From assembly GCF_008727875.1 (NCBI RefSeq), contig NZ_VTWS01000005.1, positions 124,001-188,000 of the forward strand: a stretch of 64,000 bases of DNA, read 5' to 3'. The position numbers and the translations under genes were made by a program. The notes under the pieces are model-generated. The model saw only the letters and a list, made by a program, of their open reading frames with translations. It searched no databases and was not told the DNA's origin. This DNA comes from Larkinella humicola. Its GTDB lineage: Bacteria; Bacteroidota; Bacteroidia; Cytophagales; Spirosomataceae. Shown one piece after another: positions 52,263-61,040 of this stretch. Position 1 is the stretch's first letter, and each line of letters opens with the position of its first letter.

Positions 52263-53045
52263 GTGCCAGCCGCTTCAGCCAACACCTTCTTCGAGCCAAT
52301 TCGCAGTTTTTTCCGGTTTCGGCTGGGCAACAGCGAACGCAAAAAATTTAAGCGCTCCGTTGAACACATCATTGGCGAAGCGCCTTCCAACGTCGGCCTG
52401 TATCAACTCGCCTTCCGGCACACTTCGGCTTCGAAAGAAACGGCGATCAAGGGTTTCAAAGAATCCAACGAACGGCTGGAATACCTTGGTGATGCGGTTT
52501 TAGGCATGGTGATTGCCGAGTTTCTCTTCAAAAAATTTCCGTACAAAGACGAAGGCTTCCTGACCGAAATCCGCTCCCGGATCGTCAACCGGGAAACCCT
52601 CAACGGCATCGCTCGCAAAATTGGTCTGGAAAATCTGATCGAATACGACGGCAGCCGCAACCGCGGTATTGTGCCCTCCCGCACCTCCATGTACGGCGAT
52701 GCGCTCGAAGCCCTGGTCGGCGCGATTTACCTCGACAAAGGCTTCCGATTTACGCGCGGGTTCATTCTCAAGGAGTTACTGGGCCATTACGACCTCGAAG
52801 CCCTGATCAGCAACAACGCCAACTACAAGAGTCGCCTGATCGAGTGGGCGCAGCGGGAAGGCAAAAAAGTCGAATTTATCATTATTTCTGAACGCGGAAA
52901 CAACCACTTCCGCGAATTCATCTCGCAGGTAACGGTCAACGACGAACCGTTTGCCCAGGGCAGTGGCTACAGCAAGAAAAAAGCCGAACAGTCGGCCGCC
53001 GAAAAAGCCTGTGAGCAACTGCAAATGAAACCGGTTTCTAATTAA
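52263..53045 (+). CDS. rnc: Ribonuclease III
   Basis: 260 residues. The RNase III signature is NERLEYLGDAVLGMVIAEFL with metal-binding acidic residues, then YGDALEALVGAIYLDKG. The dsRNA-binding domain is about 180-255 (NYKSRLIEWAQREGKKVEF, QGSGYSKKKAEQSAAEKACEQL). The start is GTG because no ATG precedes the conserved region. It cuts double-stranded RNA, so the long intergenic hairpins in this genome are potential substrates; that link is inference. Confidence 0.96.
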   Translation: MPAASANTFFEPIRSFFRFRLGNSERKKFKRSVEHIIGEAPSNVGLYQLAFRHTSASKETAIKGFKESNERLEYLGDAVLGMVIAEFLFKKFPYKDEGFLTEIRSRIVNRETLNGIARKIGLENLIEYDGSRNRGIVPSRTSMYGDALEALVGAIYLDKGFRFTRGFILKELLGHYDLEALISNNANYKSRLIEWAQREGKKVEFIIISERGNNHFREFISQVTVNDEPFAQGSGYSKKKAEQSAAEKACEQLQMKPVSN

Positions 53046-53474
53046 GAACCGACTTCTTCCCATTTCTCGATCAAGACTCCAGATTACTCCTTTCTGCACC
53101 AGCCTTCGGTATTTGGTGTCATTTTATCGAATGTCACCCCTTGCAGTCAAAAACCGTCTGTCAAACTGACTGGGCAGTATGCTAAAATAAACAAATATTC
53201 CCGCCATAATGACATAAATTTATCTAAACATTGGACTGGTATAGATGTTGTAACTAGGGTGATCACATCCCTGATTTTTGAACAAGAACCTGATAAGGGA
53301 AATTTGTAATTTTCACTGGCTCACCATCTTAGGTTTGTGACGACCGAGCCAGCCAACATTCGCCTGTTAAAATTTGTTAATTGCGTTAAAAAAGCGAATT
53401 TTTGGAAAAGCAGATTTCGTTATCATGGGGAACTGGTACGAAAACAGTAAACGACCCATTTTTAGAATCAAGTC
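53046..53474 (+). promoter_or_regulatory. 429-base gap before htrA with two possible promoters
   Basis: No gene is seen. Two candidate box pairs point toward htrA. The first is TTTG at 53303 with a perfect TAGGTTTG at 53330-53337 (spacer 23, long). The second is TTTG at 53373 with AATTTTTG at 53397-53404 (spacer 20, weaker box). Which is used cannot be decided from sequence. Confidence 0.35.
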
Positions 53475-55013
53475 ATGAAAAACAACTGGAAAACGTTAGC
53501 GATCATCGCTCTGCTGTCAAGCTTTGTTACCCTGGCCGCTTATAACTTCTTAGGATTTAATAAGCAGGATGTAATTTTTAACGAATCGTCACCAACTCCC
53601 ACCCCAACGGGCCGGTTGGCGGCACTGACCGGGCCTCAGGGCGCTCCGGGTGATTTTACCTACGCTGCCGAAGCCACTACACCGGCGGTGGTACACATCA
53701 AAACGACTATGACCCGTACGGTTCGCCAACAGCAGATTCCGGATATTTTCCGTGACTTCTTTGGGGATGAATTTGGCCGGGGTGGCAACGGCGGAGGAGG
53801 AGCCCCGCAACGTCAACGCGGGCAGGCTTCCGGCTCTGGCGTCATCATCAGTCAGGACGGTTTTATTGTCACCAACAATCACGTGGTACAGGGTGCCGAC
53901 GAGGTGGAGGTGATTCTGACCGACAAACGCAGTTTCAAAGCGAAAGTGATTGGCACCGACCCGCTGACCGATCTGGCCGTGATTCAGGTCAACGCCAAAA
54001 ATCTGCCTTCCATTACCCTGGGTGATTCGGATGCGCTGAAGCTCGGTGAGTGGGTGTTGGCGGTGGGGTATCCCTTGGATCTGGAATCGACGGTAACCGC
54101 CGGAATTGTGAGTGCGAAAGGACGCCGGATTGGTATCCTGGATCAGAATGTTGATCGCAACGACGCCAAACCGGATTCGCCGGTTGAAGCCTTCATCCAA
54201 ACGGATGCCGCCATCAACCCCGGTAATTCCGGTGGTGCACTGGTCAACCTGCGCGGTGAACTGGTCGGTATCAACTCGGCCATCGCTTCAGCTACGGGCT
54301 ACTACAGCGGATACGGTTTTGCTGTCCCGGTTTCTCTGGTGAAGAAAGTTTCGGCTGACCTGGTTAAATACGGCAACGTGCAACGGGGTTATCTGGGCAT
54401 CATTCCGGTTGAACTGAACAGCCTGCGAGCACAGGAACTGGGTTCTAAAATTGGACGTGGTATCTACATCAACGAAGTCGTGGAAGGTGGTGCCTCAGCG
54501 TCGGCTGGTTTGAAAAAAGGGGACGTGATCGTGAAAATGGAAGGCCAGAATGTGGATTCCGACGCTCAGATGCGGGAGATCATCGGCCGTCGTCGCCCGG
54601 GTGACGTCATTGCCATGACGGTTAACCGGAATGGTGATCTGCGGGATTTCCGCGTCGAACTGCGTAACCGCAACGGAGGTCGTGACATCATCAAGAAAAG
54701 CGACAACATTTCTGCTTCTAATTCAGCCGCCACCCTGGGTTCACTGGGAGCCGACTTCGAAGAACTGGCCGCAACCGATGCCAAACGGCTGGGTGTTGAT
54801 GGCGGTGTTCGGGTGAAACGGATTCGGGAAGGCAAAATGTCCGAAACCGACATCGAAGAAGGTTTCATCATTGTGAAAGCCAACGGAAAAGTTGTCCGCA
54901 CGGTGAAAGATCTGCAAACGGCGCTGAACACTACCAAAGAAGGTGAAGGCCTGATGTTGATCGGAATGTATCCGAACAGTTCCCGGATGTATTACTACGC
55001 TGTGCCGGTATAA
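53475..55013 (+). CDS. Periplasmic Do/HtrA-type serine endopeptidase
   Basis: 512 residues. The N-terminal membrane signal is about 7-26. The trypsin-fold protease has H136 (VTNNHVVQG), D166 (LTDLAVIQV) and S252 (NPGNSGGALV), preceded by a Gly-rich loop (about 101-119). PDZ1 (about 295-390) includes GYLGIIPVELN and ASAGLKKGDVIVKMEGQNV. PDZ2 (about 415-505) is more divergent. It degrades or refolds damaged envelope proteins. It is monocistronic, with a strong terminator after it. Confidence 0.95.
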   Translation: MKNNWKTLAIIALLSSFVTLAAYNFLGFNKQDVIFNESSPTPTPTGRLAALTGPQGAPGDFTYAAEATTPAVVHIKTTMTRTVRQQQIPDIFRDFFGDEFGRGGNGGGGAPQRQRGQASGSGVIISQDGFIVTNNHVVQGADEVEVILTDKRSFKAKVIGTDPLTDLAVIQVNAKNLPSITLGDSDALKLGEWVLAVGYPLDLESTVTAGIVSAKGRRIGILDQNVDRNDAKPDSPVEAFIQTDAAINPGNSGGALVNLRGELVGINSAIASATGYYSGYGFAVPVSLVKKVSADLVKYGNVQRGYLGIIPVELNSLRAQELGSKIGRGIYINEVVEGGASASAGLKKGDVIVKMEGQNVDSDAQMREIIGRRRPGDVIAMTVNRNGDLRDFRVELRNRNGGRDIIKKSDNISASNSAATLGSLGADFEELAATDAKRLGVDGGVRVKRIREGKMSETDIEEGFIIVKANGKVVRTVKDLQTALNTTKEGEGLMLIGMYPNSSRMYYYAVPV

Positions 55014-55035
55014 AGTATCAAGAGTGTTTTCGGGT

Positions 55036-55080
55036 TCATAAAACAGCCGCCGGTTCTCGGAACCGGCGGCTGTTTTATGA
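55036..55080. terminator. Perfect 21-base terminator hairpin
   Basis: Arms 55036-55056 and 55060-55080 pair over 21 bases with loop TCG and T-rich ends on both strands. It lies downstream of htrA and can also serve the convergent gmd. Confidence 0.95.
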
Positions 55081-55086
55081 ACTGGT

Positions 55087-55170
55087 TTTTGCTCCTAAAT
55101 ACCCTGAAGGGGACCGTTAAATCCGAATAAACTGTGTCCAAGTCCCCTTTAGGGTATTCAGGGGTAAAAC
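55087..55170. repeat. Imperfect inverted repeat (copy B3) abutting the gmd stop
   Basis: Arms of about 28 bases (CTCCTAAATACCCT / AGGGTATTCAGGGG with AAGGGGAC / GTCCCCTT) are mostly kept by G-T or matched pairs. The loop shares ATCCG, AT and GTGTCC with copy B2. The right arm ends at the base before the gmd stop codon. Confidence 0.85.
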
Positions 55171-56283
55171 TTACTCGAAATAATTCATCACCCGGTGACC
55201 GCTTTTCTCCAGCAACTGGTCACGTTGGAACAGTTCGATGTCGGCGGCAACCATTTCTTTCACCAAAGCGGCCAGGTCGTATTTCGGTTTCCAGCCCAGT
55301 TTGGTCATGGCTTTGGTCGGATCACCGAGGAGCAGATCCACTTCCGTCGGGCGGAAATAGCGCTCGTCGATGCAGACCAGTTCGCGTCCCACTTCAATGG
55401 GATAATCGGGATTGGTCGACTTGACCACCACACCGGTTTCGTTGACGCCTTCGCCTTTGAACTCCAGTTCAACGCCAATTTCGGCAAAAGCCATCCGGAT
55501 AAAATCGCGGATGTGGGTGGTTTTCCCGGTGGCAATCACGAAGTCTTCCGGAGTTTCCTGCTGCAACATGAGCCACATCGCTTCGACGTAATCTTTGGCG
55601 TGGCCCCAGTCGCGTTGTGCGTCCAGGTTGCCCATGAATACCTTGTCTTGCAAACCCAGCGCAATCCGGGCCACCGCCCGCGTGATTTTCCGGGTTACAA
55701 ACGTCTCCCCGCGCAGGGGTGATTCGTGGTTGAACAGAATCCCGTTACAGGCATACATGCCGTAGGCTTCCCGGTAGTTGACCGTAATCCAGTAGCCGTA
55801 CAGTTTGGCGACGGCGTAGGGAGAACGGGGATAGAAAGGGGTCGTTTCGGATTGGGCATGGCCCTGTACTCCACCATACAACTCTGAAGTCGAAGCCTGA
55901 TAAATACGGGTTTTTTCGCTCAATCCCAGCAACCGAACGGCTTCCAGAATCCGCAGGGTACCGATCCCGTCGACGTGCGCCGTGTATTCGGGTTCTTCAA
56001 AACTCACCCGGACGTGCGACATAGCCCCCAGGTTATAGATTTCATCCGGCTGAACTTCCTGAATGATTCGGATGATGTTAGTCGAATCGGACAAATCACC
56101 GTAGTGCAATACAAACCGCACGTGTTTCTCGTGCGGATCTTCGTAAATATGATCGATCCGCTGGGTGTTGAACAGCGAACTCCGGCGTTTGATGCCATGA
56201 ACTTCGTATCCCTTCGACAGGAGCAGTTCTGCTAAGTAGGCGCCGTCCTGGCCGGTAATTCCGGTAATAAGTGCTTTTTTCAT
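55171..56283 (-). CDS. gmd: GDP-mannose 4,6-dehydratase
   Basis: 370 residues. The NADP motif is [19 protein letters not shown]. The active-site region is [11 protein letters not shown] with [25 protein letters not shown], and the cofactor-binding [15 protein letters not shown] is typical of Gmd. It makes GDP-4-keto-6-deoxymannose, the precursor of GDP-fucose and other deoxysugars. No fcl/wcaG partner is adjacent. ManA at 19627 feeds the same pathway. Confidence 0.97.
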   Translation of the reverse strand: MKKALITGITGQDGAYLAELLLSKGYEVHGIKRRSSLFNTQRIDHIYEDPHEKHVRFVLHYGDLSDSTNIIRIIQEVQPDEIYNLGAMSHVRVSFEEPEYTAHVDGIGTLRILEAVRLLGLSEKTRIYQASTSELYGGVQGHAQSETTPFYPRSPYAVAKLYGYWITVNYREAYGMYACNGILFNHESPLRGETFVTRKITRAVARIALGLQDKVFMGNLDAQRDWGHAKDYVEAMWLMLQQETPEDFVIATGKTTHIRDFIRMAFAEIGVELEFKGEGVNETGVVVKSTNPDYPIEVGRELVCIDERYFRPTEVDLLLGDPTKAMTKLGWKPKYDLAALVKEMVAADIELFQRDQLLEKSGHRVMNYFE

Positions 56284-56325
56284 AGAATAGTAATAAAGAC
56301 TGGCTACAAAAAATATAGGGTATCG

Positions 56326-56934
56326 CTATTTAATGGACAAACTCCTTCTGATCTCGATCCGATCGGGTAAAAGTGTAGCCGACGAAAACTGCTGACGCAA
56401 TTGGGCCAAATACCGCTCGGCATCGAGCCGACGCATAAAATCGCCCACTTTCAACCGGTACGTTGGTTGGCGATACGTCGTATAGGGGTTCAATTCCGGA
56501 AAATTCTGGTAGGTAAACCGCTTGACGCGGTCCACTTCGGCCCGCTGGTCACCGACGTACACCTGGATTCGATACCCTTGTGCGTACCGGATGGAGCGGT
56601 TTTTAACCGAAATGGTGTCCAGGATGGCATCCAGTTTTTTGTTGATGTGCAAAGGCTCAGCCATCGGCAGCGTCCGGCGGGTTTCGGGAGCCGGGCGGGC
56701 GGGCGGTGTAGAGGGTGACGGTTTTGCCGTTGCTGGCGCGGCCGTGCTGTATTTGGGGCGGGTAGCCGATAAATCGTAATTATACGTATTGTAATCCGTC
56801 GAAGGCACTGACGACGACGACCGGGATACCGCCTTCTTCGATGAGGCACACGAGCTGATCCAGCCCGACAGTCCGACCAAAACTACCAGGATAAACGCGC
56901 TATCCGAACGAATTTTATACATCTGTGCTTTCAT
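56326..56934 (-). CDS. SPOR-domain lipoprotein
   Basis: 202 residues. The lipobox is SGWISSC (about residue 29). A long Ser/Thr/Pro-rich linker (about 35-90) follows, then a SPOR domain (about 118-195, GYRIQVYVGDQRAEVDRVKRF and YRLKVGDFMRRLDAERYLAQLRQQF). SPOR domains bind denuded peptidoglycan at division sites. It may be cotranscribed with gmd 42 bases downstream. It is divergent from murB. Confidence 0.88.
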   Translation of the reverse strand: MKAQMYKIRSDSAFILVVLVGLSGWISSCASSKKAVSRSSSSVPSTDYNTYNYDLSATRPKYSTAAPATAKPSPSTPPARPAPETRRTLPMAEPLHINKKLDAILDTISVKNRSIRYAQGYRIQVYVGDQRAEVDRVKRFTYQNFPELNPYTTYRQPTYRLKVGDFMRRLDAERYLAQLRQQFSSATLLPDRIEIRRSLSIK

Positions 56935-57066
56935 CCCTTGTTTGCAAATTTAGCAACTATCTGGTTATGCAACAATCCGCACGCTATCTTGTTGAGCAAT
57001 ACCGCCAACATACCAACGTTTTCCCTTCTTTTTATTTACTTTGAGGTAGCCTTCTTACGCTAACCC

Positions 57067-58092
57067 ATGCTAGATATTCAAAGCCACGTATCACTGAAAT
57101 CCTATAATACCTTCGGAATCGACGCGAAAGCCCGCTATTGGGTTGAAATCGATACCGAAGAACAACTGAGGACGCTTTTCCAGGTATCCGAGTTTTTAGC
57201 AGCTCCCAAACTGATTCTGGGCGGAGGCAGCAACCTGCTTTTCACGCGTGATTTTGAGGGTCTGGTTGTTAAAATGTCCATACAGGGGATCAAAGTGGTG
57301 CGGGAAGACGAGTCACACGTTTTTGTGAAAGCCGGAGCGGGTGTCAACTGGCACCAGCTGGTTCTGTTTTGTGTACAAAATGGGTATGCCGGCATCGAAA
57401 ACCTGTCCCTGATTCCCGGCACCACGGGTGCGGCCCCCATGCAAAACATCGGAGCCTACGGCGTTGAAATCGAGCAGGTGTTCGATCATCTGGAAGCAGT
57501 GGACATCCAGACGGGCGAAACCCGGATTTTCAATCATGCCGAATGCCGGTTTGGGTATCGGGAAAGCATTTTTAAACACGAAGCCAAAGGTAAATACATC
57601 ATCAGCAGCGTCACGTTTCGCCTGAACAAACAGCCCGTTTTTCACATCGAGTACGGTGCGATTCGGGAAACGCTGGCGACCATGGGCGTGTCGGAGGACA
57701 ATCTCAGCATCAAGGCAATCAGTGAAGCGGTCATCCGAATCCGGCGCAGCAAACTCCCCAATCCCGCCGAAATTGGCAATGCCGGGAGCTTCTTTAAAAA
57801 TCCGGAAATCTCAAAAGACGACTTTGCCCGGCTGAAAGCCGAGTATCCTACCCTGCCCGGCTACCCGACCGGTGATCTGACGATGAAAGTTCCGGCCGGC
57901 TGGCTCATCGAACAATGCGGCTGGAAAGGCAAACACATCGGTGCTGCGGGGGTGCATTCCAAGCAGGCCCTCGTGCTGGTCAACCACGGCGGGGCCACGG
58001 GTGCCGAAATTCTGAACGTAGCCCACCAGGTCCAGCAGTCGGTGGAAGACCAGTTCGGGATTCGGCTGAATCCGGAAGTGAATATTGTTTGA
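57067..58092 (+). CDS. murB: UDP-N-acetylenolpyruvoylglucosamine reductase
   Basis: 341 residues, the longer type like E. coli. The FAD-binding part is YNTFGIDAKARYWVEI and LGGGSNLLFTRDFEG. Active-site regions are CRFGYRESIFK, GNAGSFFKNPEI (catalytic Ser) and a C-terminal Glu near RLNPEVNIV. It completes UDP-MurNAc synthesis. Its stop codon lies in the first bases of hairpin 58091-58210. Confidence 0.97.
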   Translation: MLDIQSHVSLKSYNTFGIDAKARYWVEIDTEEQLRTLFQVSEFLAAPKLILGGGSNLLFTRDFEGLVVKMSIQGIKVVREDESHVFVKAGAGVNWHQLVLFCVQNGYAGIENLSLIPGTTGAAPMQNIGAYGVEIEQVFDHLEAVDIQTGETRIFNHAECRFGYRESIFKHEAKGKYIISSVTFRLNKQPVFHIEYGAIRETLATMGVSEDNLSIKAISEAVIRIRRSKLPNPAEIGNAGSFFKNPEISKDDFARLKAEYPTLPGYPTGDLTMKVPAGWLIEQCGWKGKHIGAAGVHSKQALVLVNHGGATGAEILNVAHQVQQSVEDQFGIRLNPEVNIV

Positions 58093-58210
58093 ATGGATTG
58101 AAATGGCTGGATGGTTAAATGGTTTGAATTGAATGGTTAAAAATGGTTGGAAAGTTGCATGAATCAGCCATTCAAACCATCCAACCATTTTTAACCATCA
58201 AAAACCATCT
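58091..58210. repeat. Long imperfect hairpin with roughly 10-base periodic arms (copy C5)
   Basis: TGG occurs at 58094, 58104, 58134 and 58144 in one register, with 58112 and 58120 off it. CCA occurs at 58185, 58195 and 58205, with 58168 and 58177 off register. Units resemble ATGGTTAAAA. The right arm runs into the stop codon of the ROK gene (58209) and the left arm includes the murB stop, so both convergent genes end inside it. Confidence 0.75.
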
Positions 58211-59123
58211 ATTCAAAACAAAGTGATGCCGCGCCCAGCAGGCCCGCGTCATTGCCGAGGGTAGCGCGTTTGAGCGACAAACCGTTCTGATAATAGGGCG
58301 TGAGCCAGAAGTCCAGTTGCTTCTGAACGGCAGGCAGAATGTAGTCGTAGGAAGCCGACAGACCGCCACCAATGAGGATTTGCTTGATGTCCAGCACCCG
58401 AATCAAGGCCACGAGCCCGTCGCCGAGCATCTCGCCCACTTCCGTCCAGATTTGCAGGGCCAGTTCGTCGCCAATGGCGGCCGCAGCCACCAGACTGGTC
58501 GTCGAAATGCTTCCGTCTGCCGCCAGTTGGGTGGTTCCTTCAAACTCCTGACGCCGTTCGTTGGCTAGATCCAGCAGTTCTTTTTTACCGATGTTCCGTT
58601 CGAGAACGCGGTTGTTGCGCGAAGGCAGATGACCGGGTTCCATCGCGTTACCGTCGCCACCGACAAATACCTTTTTGTTGATAATAGCCGCTCCGCCAAC
58701 ACCCGTTCCCAGGGTTATGAAAATATAATTTTCGTCAATGTTATCGTCAGCAAAATAAAATTCGCCCAGCGCAGCCGCGTTGGCGTCATTTTCCAGAAAA
58801 AACTGGACGTCCGGAAACCGTTTGTTCAGGGATTCGACGAGGGGAACGCCGTTCAATTCAGGAATGGCCGTAATTTCGAGCGGGACGGTTCGCTCCCGGT
58901 TGATCATACCGGGCAAGCCAATGCCTACTTTCTTAATTTCCTTGTGTTCATACAGTTGAAGCGCAATGGCGTCAGCAAATTGTTCGACAAAATGCCCTGA
59001 TTCGCGCCAACTGGCCGTATCATGACTGTAAAAGTTGGAAATATTGCCACTTTGCGCGTCGACAATACCCATTTTGACATTCGTACCGCCGACGTCAATA
59101 CCCAAATATTGAACAGATTCCAT
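58209..59123 (-). CDS. ROK family sugar kinase-like protein
   Basis: 304 residues. The ATP motif is LGIDVGGTNVKMGIV. The second region is ENDANAAALGEFYF with ITLGTGVGGAAI, followed by MEPGHLPSRNN. The cysteine-rich zinc motif CxCGxxGCxE of classical ROK proteins is absent after that His. Similar Cys-less members are annotated as glucokinases. It probably phosphorylates glucose or a related hexose. It is separated from the SDR gene upstream by hairpin C6. Confidence 0.88.
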   Translation of the reverse strand: MESVQYLGIDVGGTNVKMGIVDAQSGNISNFYSHDTASWRESGHFVEQFADAIALQLYEHKEIKKVGIGLPGMINRERTVPLEITAIPELNGVPLVESLNKRFPDVQFFLENDANAAALGEFYFADDNIDENYIFITLGTGVGGAAIINKKVFVGGDGNAMEPGHLPSRNNRVLERNIGKKELLDLANERRQEFEGTTQLAADGSISTTSLVAAAAIGDELALQIWTEVGEMLGDGLVALIRVLDIKQILIGGGLSASYDYILPAVQKQLDFWLTPYYQNGLSLKRATLGNDAGLLGAASLCFE

Positions 59124-59204
59124 TACTGGAGTTTTATGTTTGAAACGTACTTTTCTATCTCAGTTTTTTCAATGAGGGCGCAAGATACGAAGGAAGATTT
59201 TAAT

Positions 59205-59296
59205 GAATATCGAATAATGAATATTGAACGCTGAATGTTGAATGCGGAACCTCCCGCGACCCTACTTCAACATTCGCTATTCAATATTCATTATTC
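59205..59296. repeat. Hairpin with 7-base periodic arms (copy C6)
   Basis: GAA occurs at 59205, 59212, 59219, 59226, 59233, 59240 and 59247, seven units exactly 7 apart. TTC occurs at 59266, 59273, 59280, 59287 and 59294. It is the clearest copy of the class. It lies 18 bases after the SDR stop on the minus strand, upstream of the ROK gene. Confidence 0.93.
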
Positions 59297-59314
59297 GATA
59301 TTTACCAACCTACT

Positions 59315-60055
59315 TTATTTAATATCTCCCAATTGCGGCCTGAGCAAAATCTCTTCAACCACGGCTCCCGCCGATAAATTATACGCCGACCAGATAACTT
59401 CGGCGACATCGGAGGCCTGCATAAACCGGGCTTGGGGCAGACCGGAAGCCGCCCAACTGTCGGTATAGGTGGCCCCCGGCAGCAAGGTTGTCACTTTAAC
59501 GCCATACGGTTTCATCTCTTCCCGCAATTCTTTGGCCATTCCCAGCAAGGCAAACTTGGAAATGCAATACGAACCGCCGTTCGGATAGGCCGTTGTACTG
59601 GCTGTTGACCCCATCATAAAGATGTGGCCGTTCCGCTGCTTCATCATATCGCCAATCAGCCCCCGGGTCAGGTGATAAATGCTGGCCACGTTGAGATCCA
59701 TCGTCCGTTCAAACGTTCCTTCCGGTTCGTTGTGGATTTGCCCCGGCAGAAAAACACCGGCGTTGTTGACCAGCGCACTAACCGGACGGGCCAGCGAACG
59801 AATGAAGTCAACGAATTGGCTAACCTCTTCACGTTGAGCCAGATCAGCCGCAAACGGAAAGATGGTTGGCAGCACCGCATCATCGAATCCTTCCAGAACC
59901 TCCGCCACCGATTCCTCGATTTCGTGCTTCAATTGCCTTAAATCGTCCTCATTGCGGGCACAAACCGCCACGTCAAAACCGCCTTCTGCAAAACGTTCAA
60001 CCACGGCCCGGCCAATGCCTTTCGTGCCGCCTGTAACTACCAATAGTGGATTCAT
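59315..60055 (-). CDS. Short-chain dehydrogenase/reductase (SDR)
   Basis: The ATG at 60055 gives 246 residues starting MNPLLVVTGGTKGIGRAVV. The NAD(P) motif is TGGTKGIG, followed by NNAGVF, the catalytic Ser in MMGSTAS and the Tyr/Lys pair YCISKFAL. This is a classical SDR with NADP-type residues (CARN) after strand 2. The substrate is unknown. Confidence 0.93.
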   Translation of the reverse strand: MNPLLVVTGGTKGIGRAVVERFAEGGFDVAVCARNEDDLRQLKHEIEESVAEVLEGFDDAVLPTIFPFAADLAQREEVSQFVDFIRSLARPVSALVNNAGVFLPGQIHNEPEGTFERTMDLNVASIYHLTRGLIGDMMKQRNGHIFMMGSTASTTAYPNGGSYCISKFALLGMAKELREEMKPYGVKVTTLLPGATYTDSWAASGLPQARFMQASDVAEVIWSAYNLSAGAVVEEILLRPQLGDIK

Positions 60056-60202
60056 AGAATCAGCCAATGGTCATTAGCCACCATCCAATCTACCTAAATA
60101 CGAAAGATTGTTTGTTAATGACTATCGACTCTTTCATGTTTTTTGGCAAGATACGCACAAAAGCGTTCTATCTTTACCGTAGTTTTGTTGTTATTTGTGC
60201 TC

Positions 60203-60931
60203 ATGCATCACCTTGGACGTTATTTTATCTTCTTAGGTTCCTTGTTTCGGAACCGGGAAAAAATGGGGGTTTATTCCAAACTGGTTCTGGACGAATGCAT
60301 CCAAATCGGCATCAACTCCGTCTTCATCGTTTCCATCGTCTCGACGTTCATTGGGGCCGTAACCTGCGTCCAGACAGCTTATAACCTGGTTAGCCCGCTG
60401 GTTCCGTTAACGATTATCGCGGTAATTGTACGCGACAGCACCATTCTGGAACTGGCTCCCACCATCACCTGCGTCGTTTTGTCGGGCAAAGTCGGCTCCA
60501 ACATTGCCGGTGGTTTGGGAACCATGCGAATCACCGAACAAATCGACGCGCTGGAAGTGATGGGGATCAATTCGAGTTCGTATCTCGTGTTGCCCAAAGT
60601 GCTGGCCTCCATGATTACGTTTCCGATGCTGGTCATCCTGGCGGGTTTTCTGTCGATCTACGGCGGTTACATTGCCGGAACAGCAGCCGATATCATTACG
60701 CCCGAAGACTACATCAGTGGACTCCGTTCCGACTTCAAACCGTTCAGCATCACCTTTGCCCTGATCAAATCGGTGGTCTTTGCCTTTCTGATTTCGACCA
60801 TTTCGTCGTTCAAAGGATATTATACGGCAGGGGGAGCGCTGGAAGTAGGACAGGCCTCGACGGCTGCCGTCACGAATAGCTGTATTGCGGTCTTAGCCGC
60901 CGACTTTCTGTTAGCGCAGTTGTTGTTGTAA
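60203..60931 (+). CDS. mlaE: MlaE family ABC transporter permease
   Basis: The ATG at 60203 gives 243 residues starting MHHLGRYFIFLGSLF, which matches the family N-terminus; a TTG 20 codons upstream is less likely. MlaE features include a loop with RDSTILELAPTITCVVLSGKVGSNIAGGLGTMRITEQIDALEVMGI (given in parts in the family) and five or six helices. It moves phospholipids between membranes with MlaF. Hairpin A3 separates it from mlaF. No MlaD-type gene is visible in the window. Confidence 0.93.
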   Translation: MHHLGRYFIFLGSLFRNREKMGVYSKLVLDECIQIGINSVFIVSIVSTFIGAVTCVQTAYNLVSPLVPLTIIAVIVRDSTILELAPTITCVVLSGKVGSNIAGGLGTMRITEQIDALEVMGINSSSYLVLPKVLASMITFPMLVILAGFLSIYGGYIAGTAADIITPEDYISGLRSDFKPFSITFALIKSVVFAFLISTISSFKGYYTAGGALEVGQASTAAVTNSCIAVLAADFLLAQLLL

Positions 60932-60934
60932 AAC

Positions 60935-61030
60935 TGTTTCGCGGAGTTGAGCGGAGGAAAAGGAGTTAAGCAGAGAATTAATAAACAACTCCGCTTAACT
61001 CGCCTTTCCTCCGCTCAACTCCGCGAAACA
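60935..61030. repeat. Long hairpin with 10-base periodic arms (copy A3)
   Basis: GAG occurs at 60944, 60954, 60963 and 60973. CTC occurs at 60989, 60999, 61009 and 61019. Arm ends are TGTTTCGCGGAG and CTCCGCGAAACA. It sits inside the mla operon, 3 bases after the mlaE stop and 10 before mlaF. Confidence 0.92.
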
Positions 61031-61040
61031 ACTCGAAATC

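Noticed and set aside
20609-59296. CRISPR array as explanation for the short periodic repeats
   Set aside because: Periods of 7 or 10 bases with complementary arms and no spacers do not fit a CRISPR array, and no cas gene is present.
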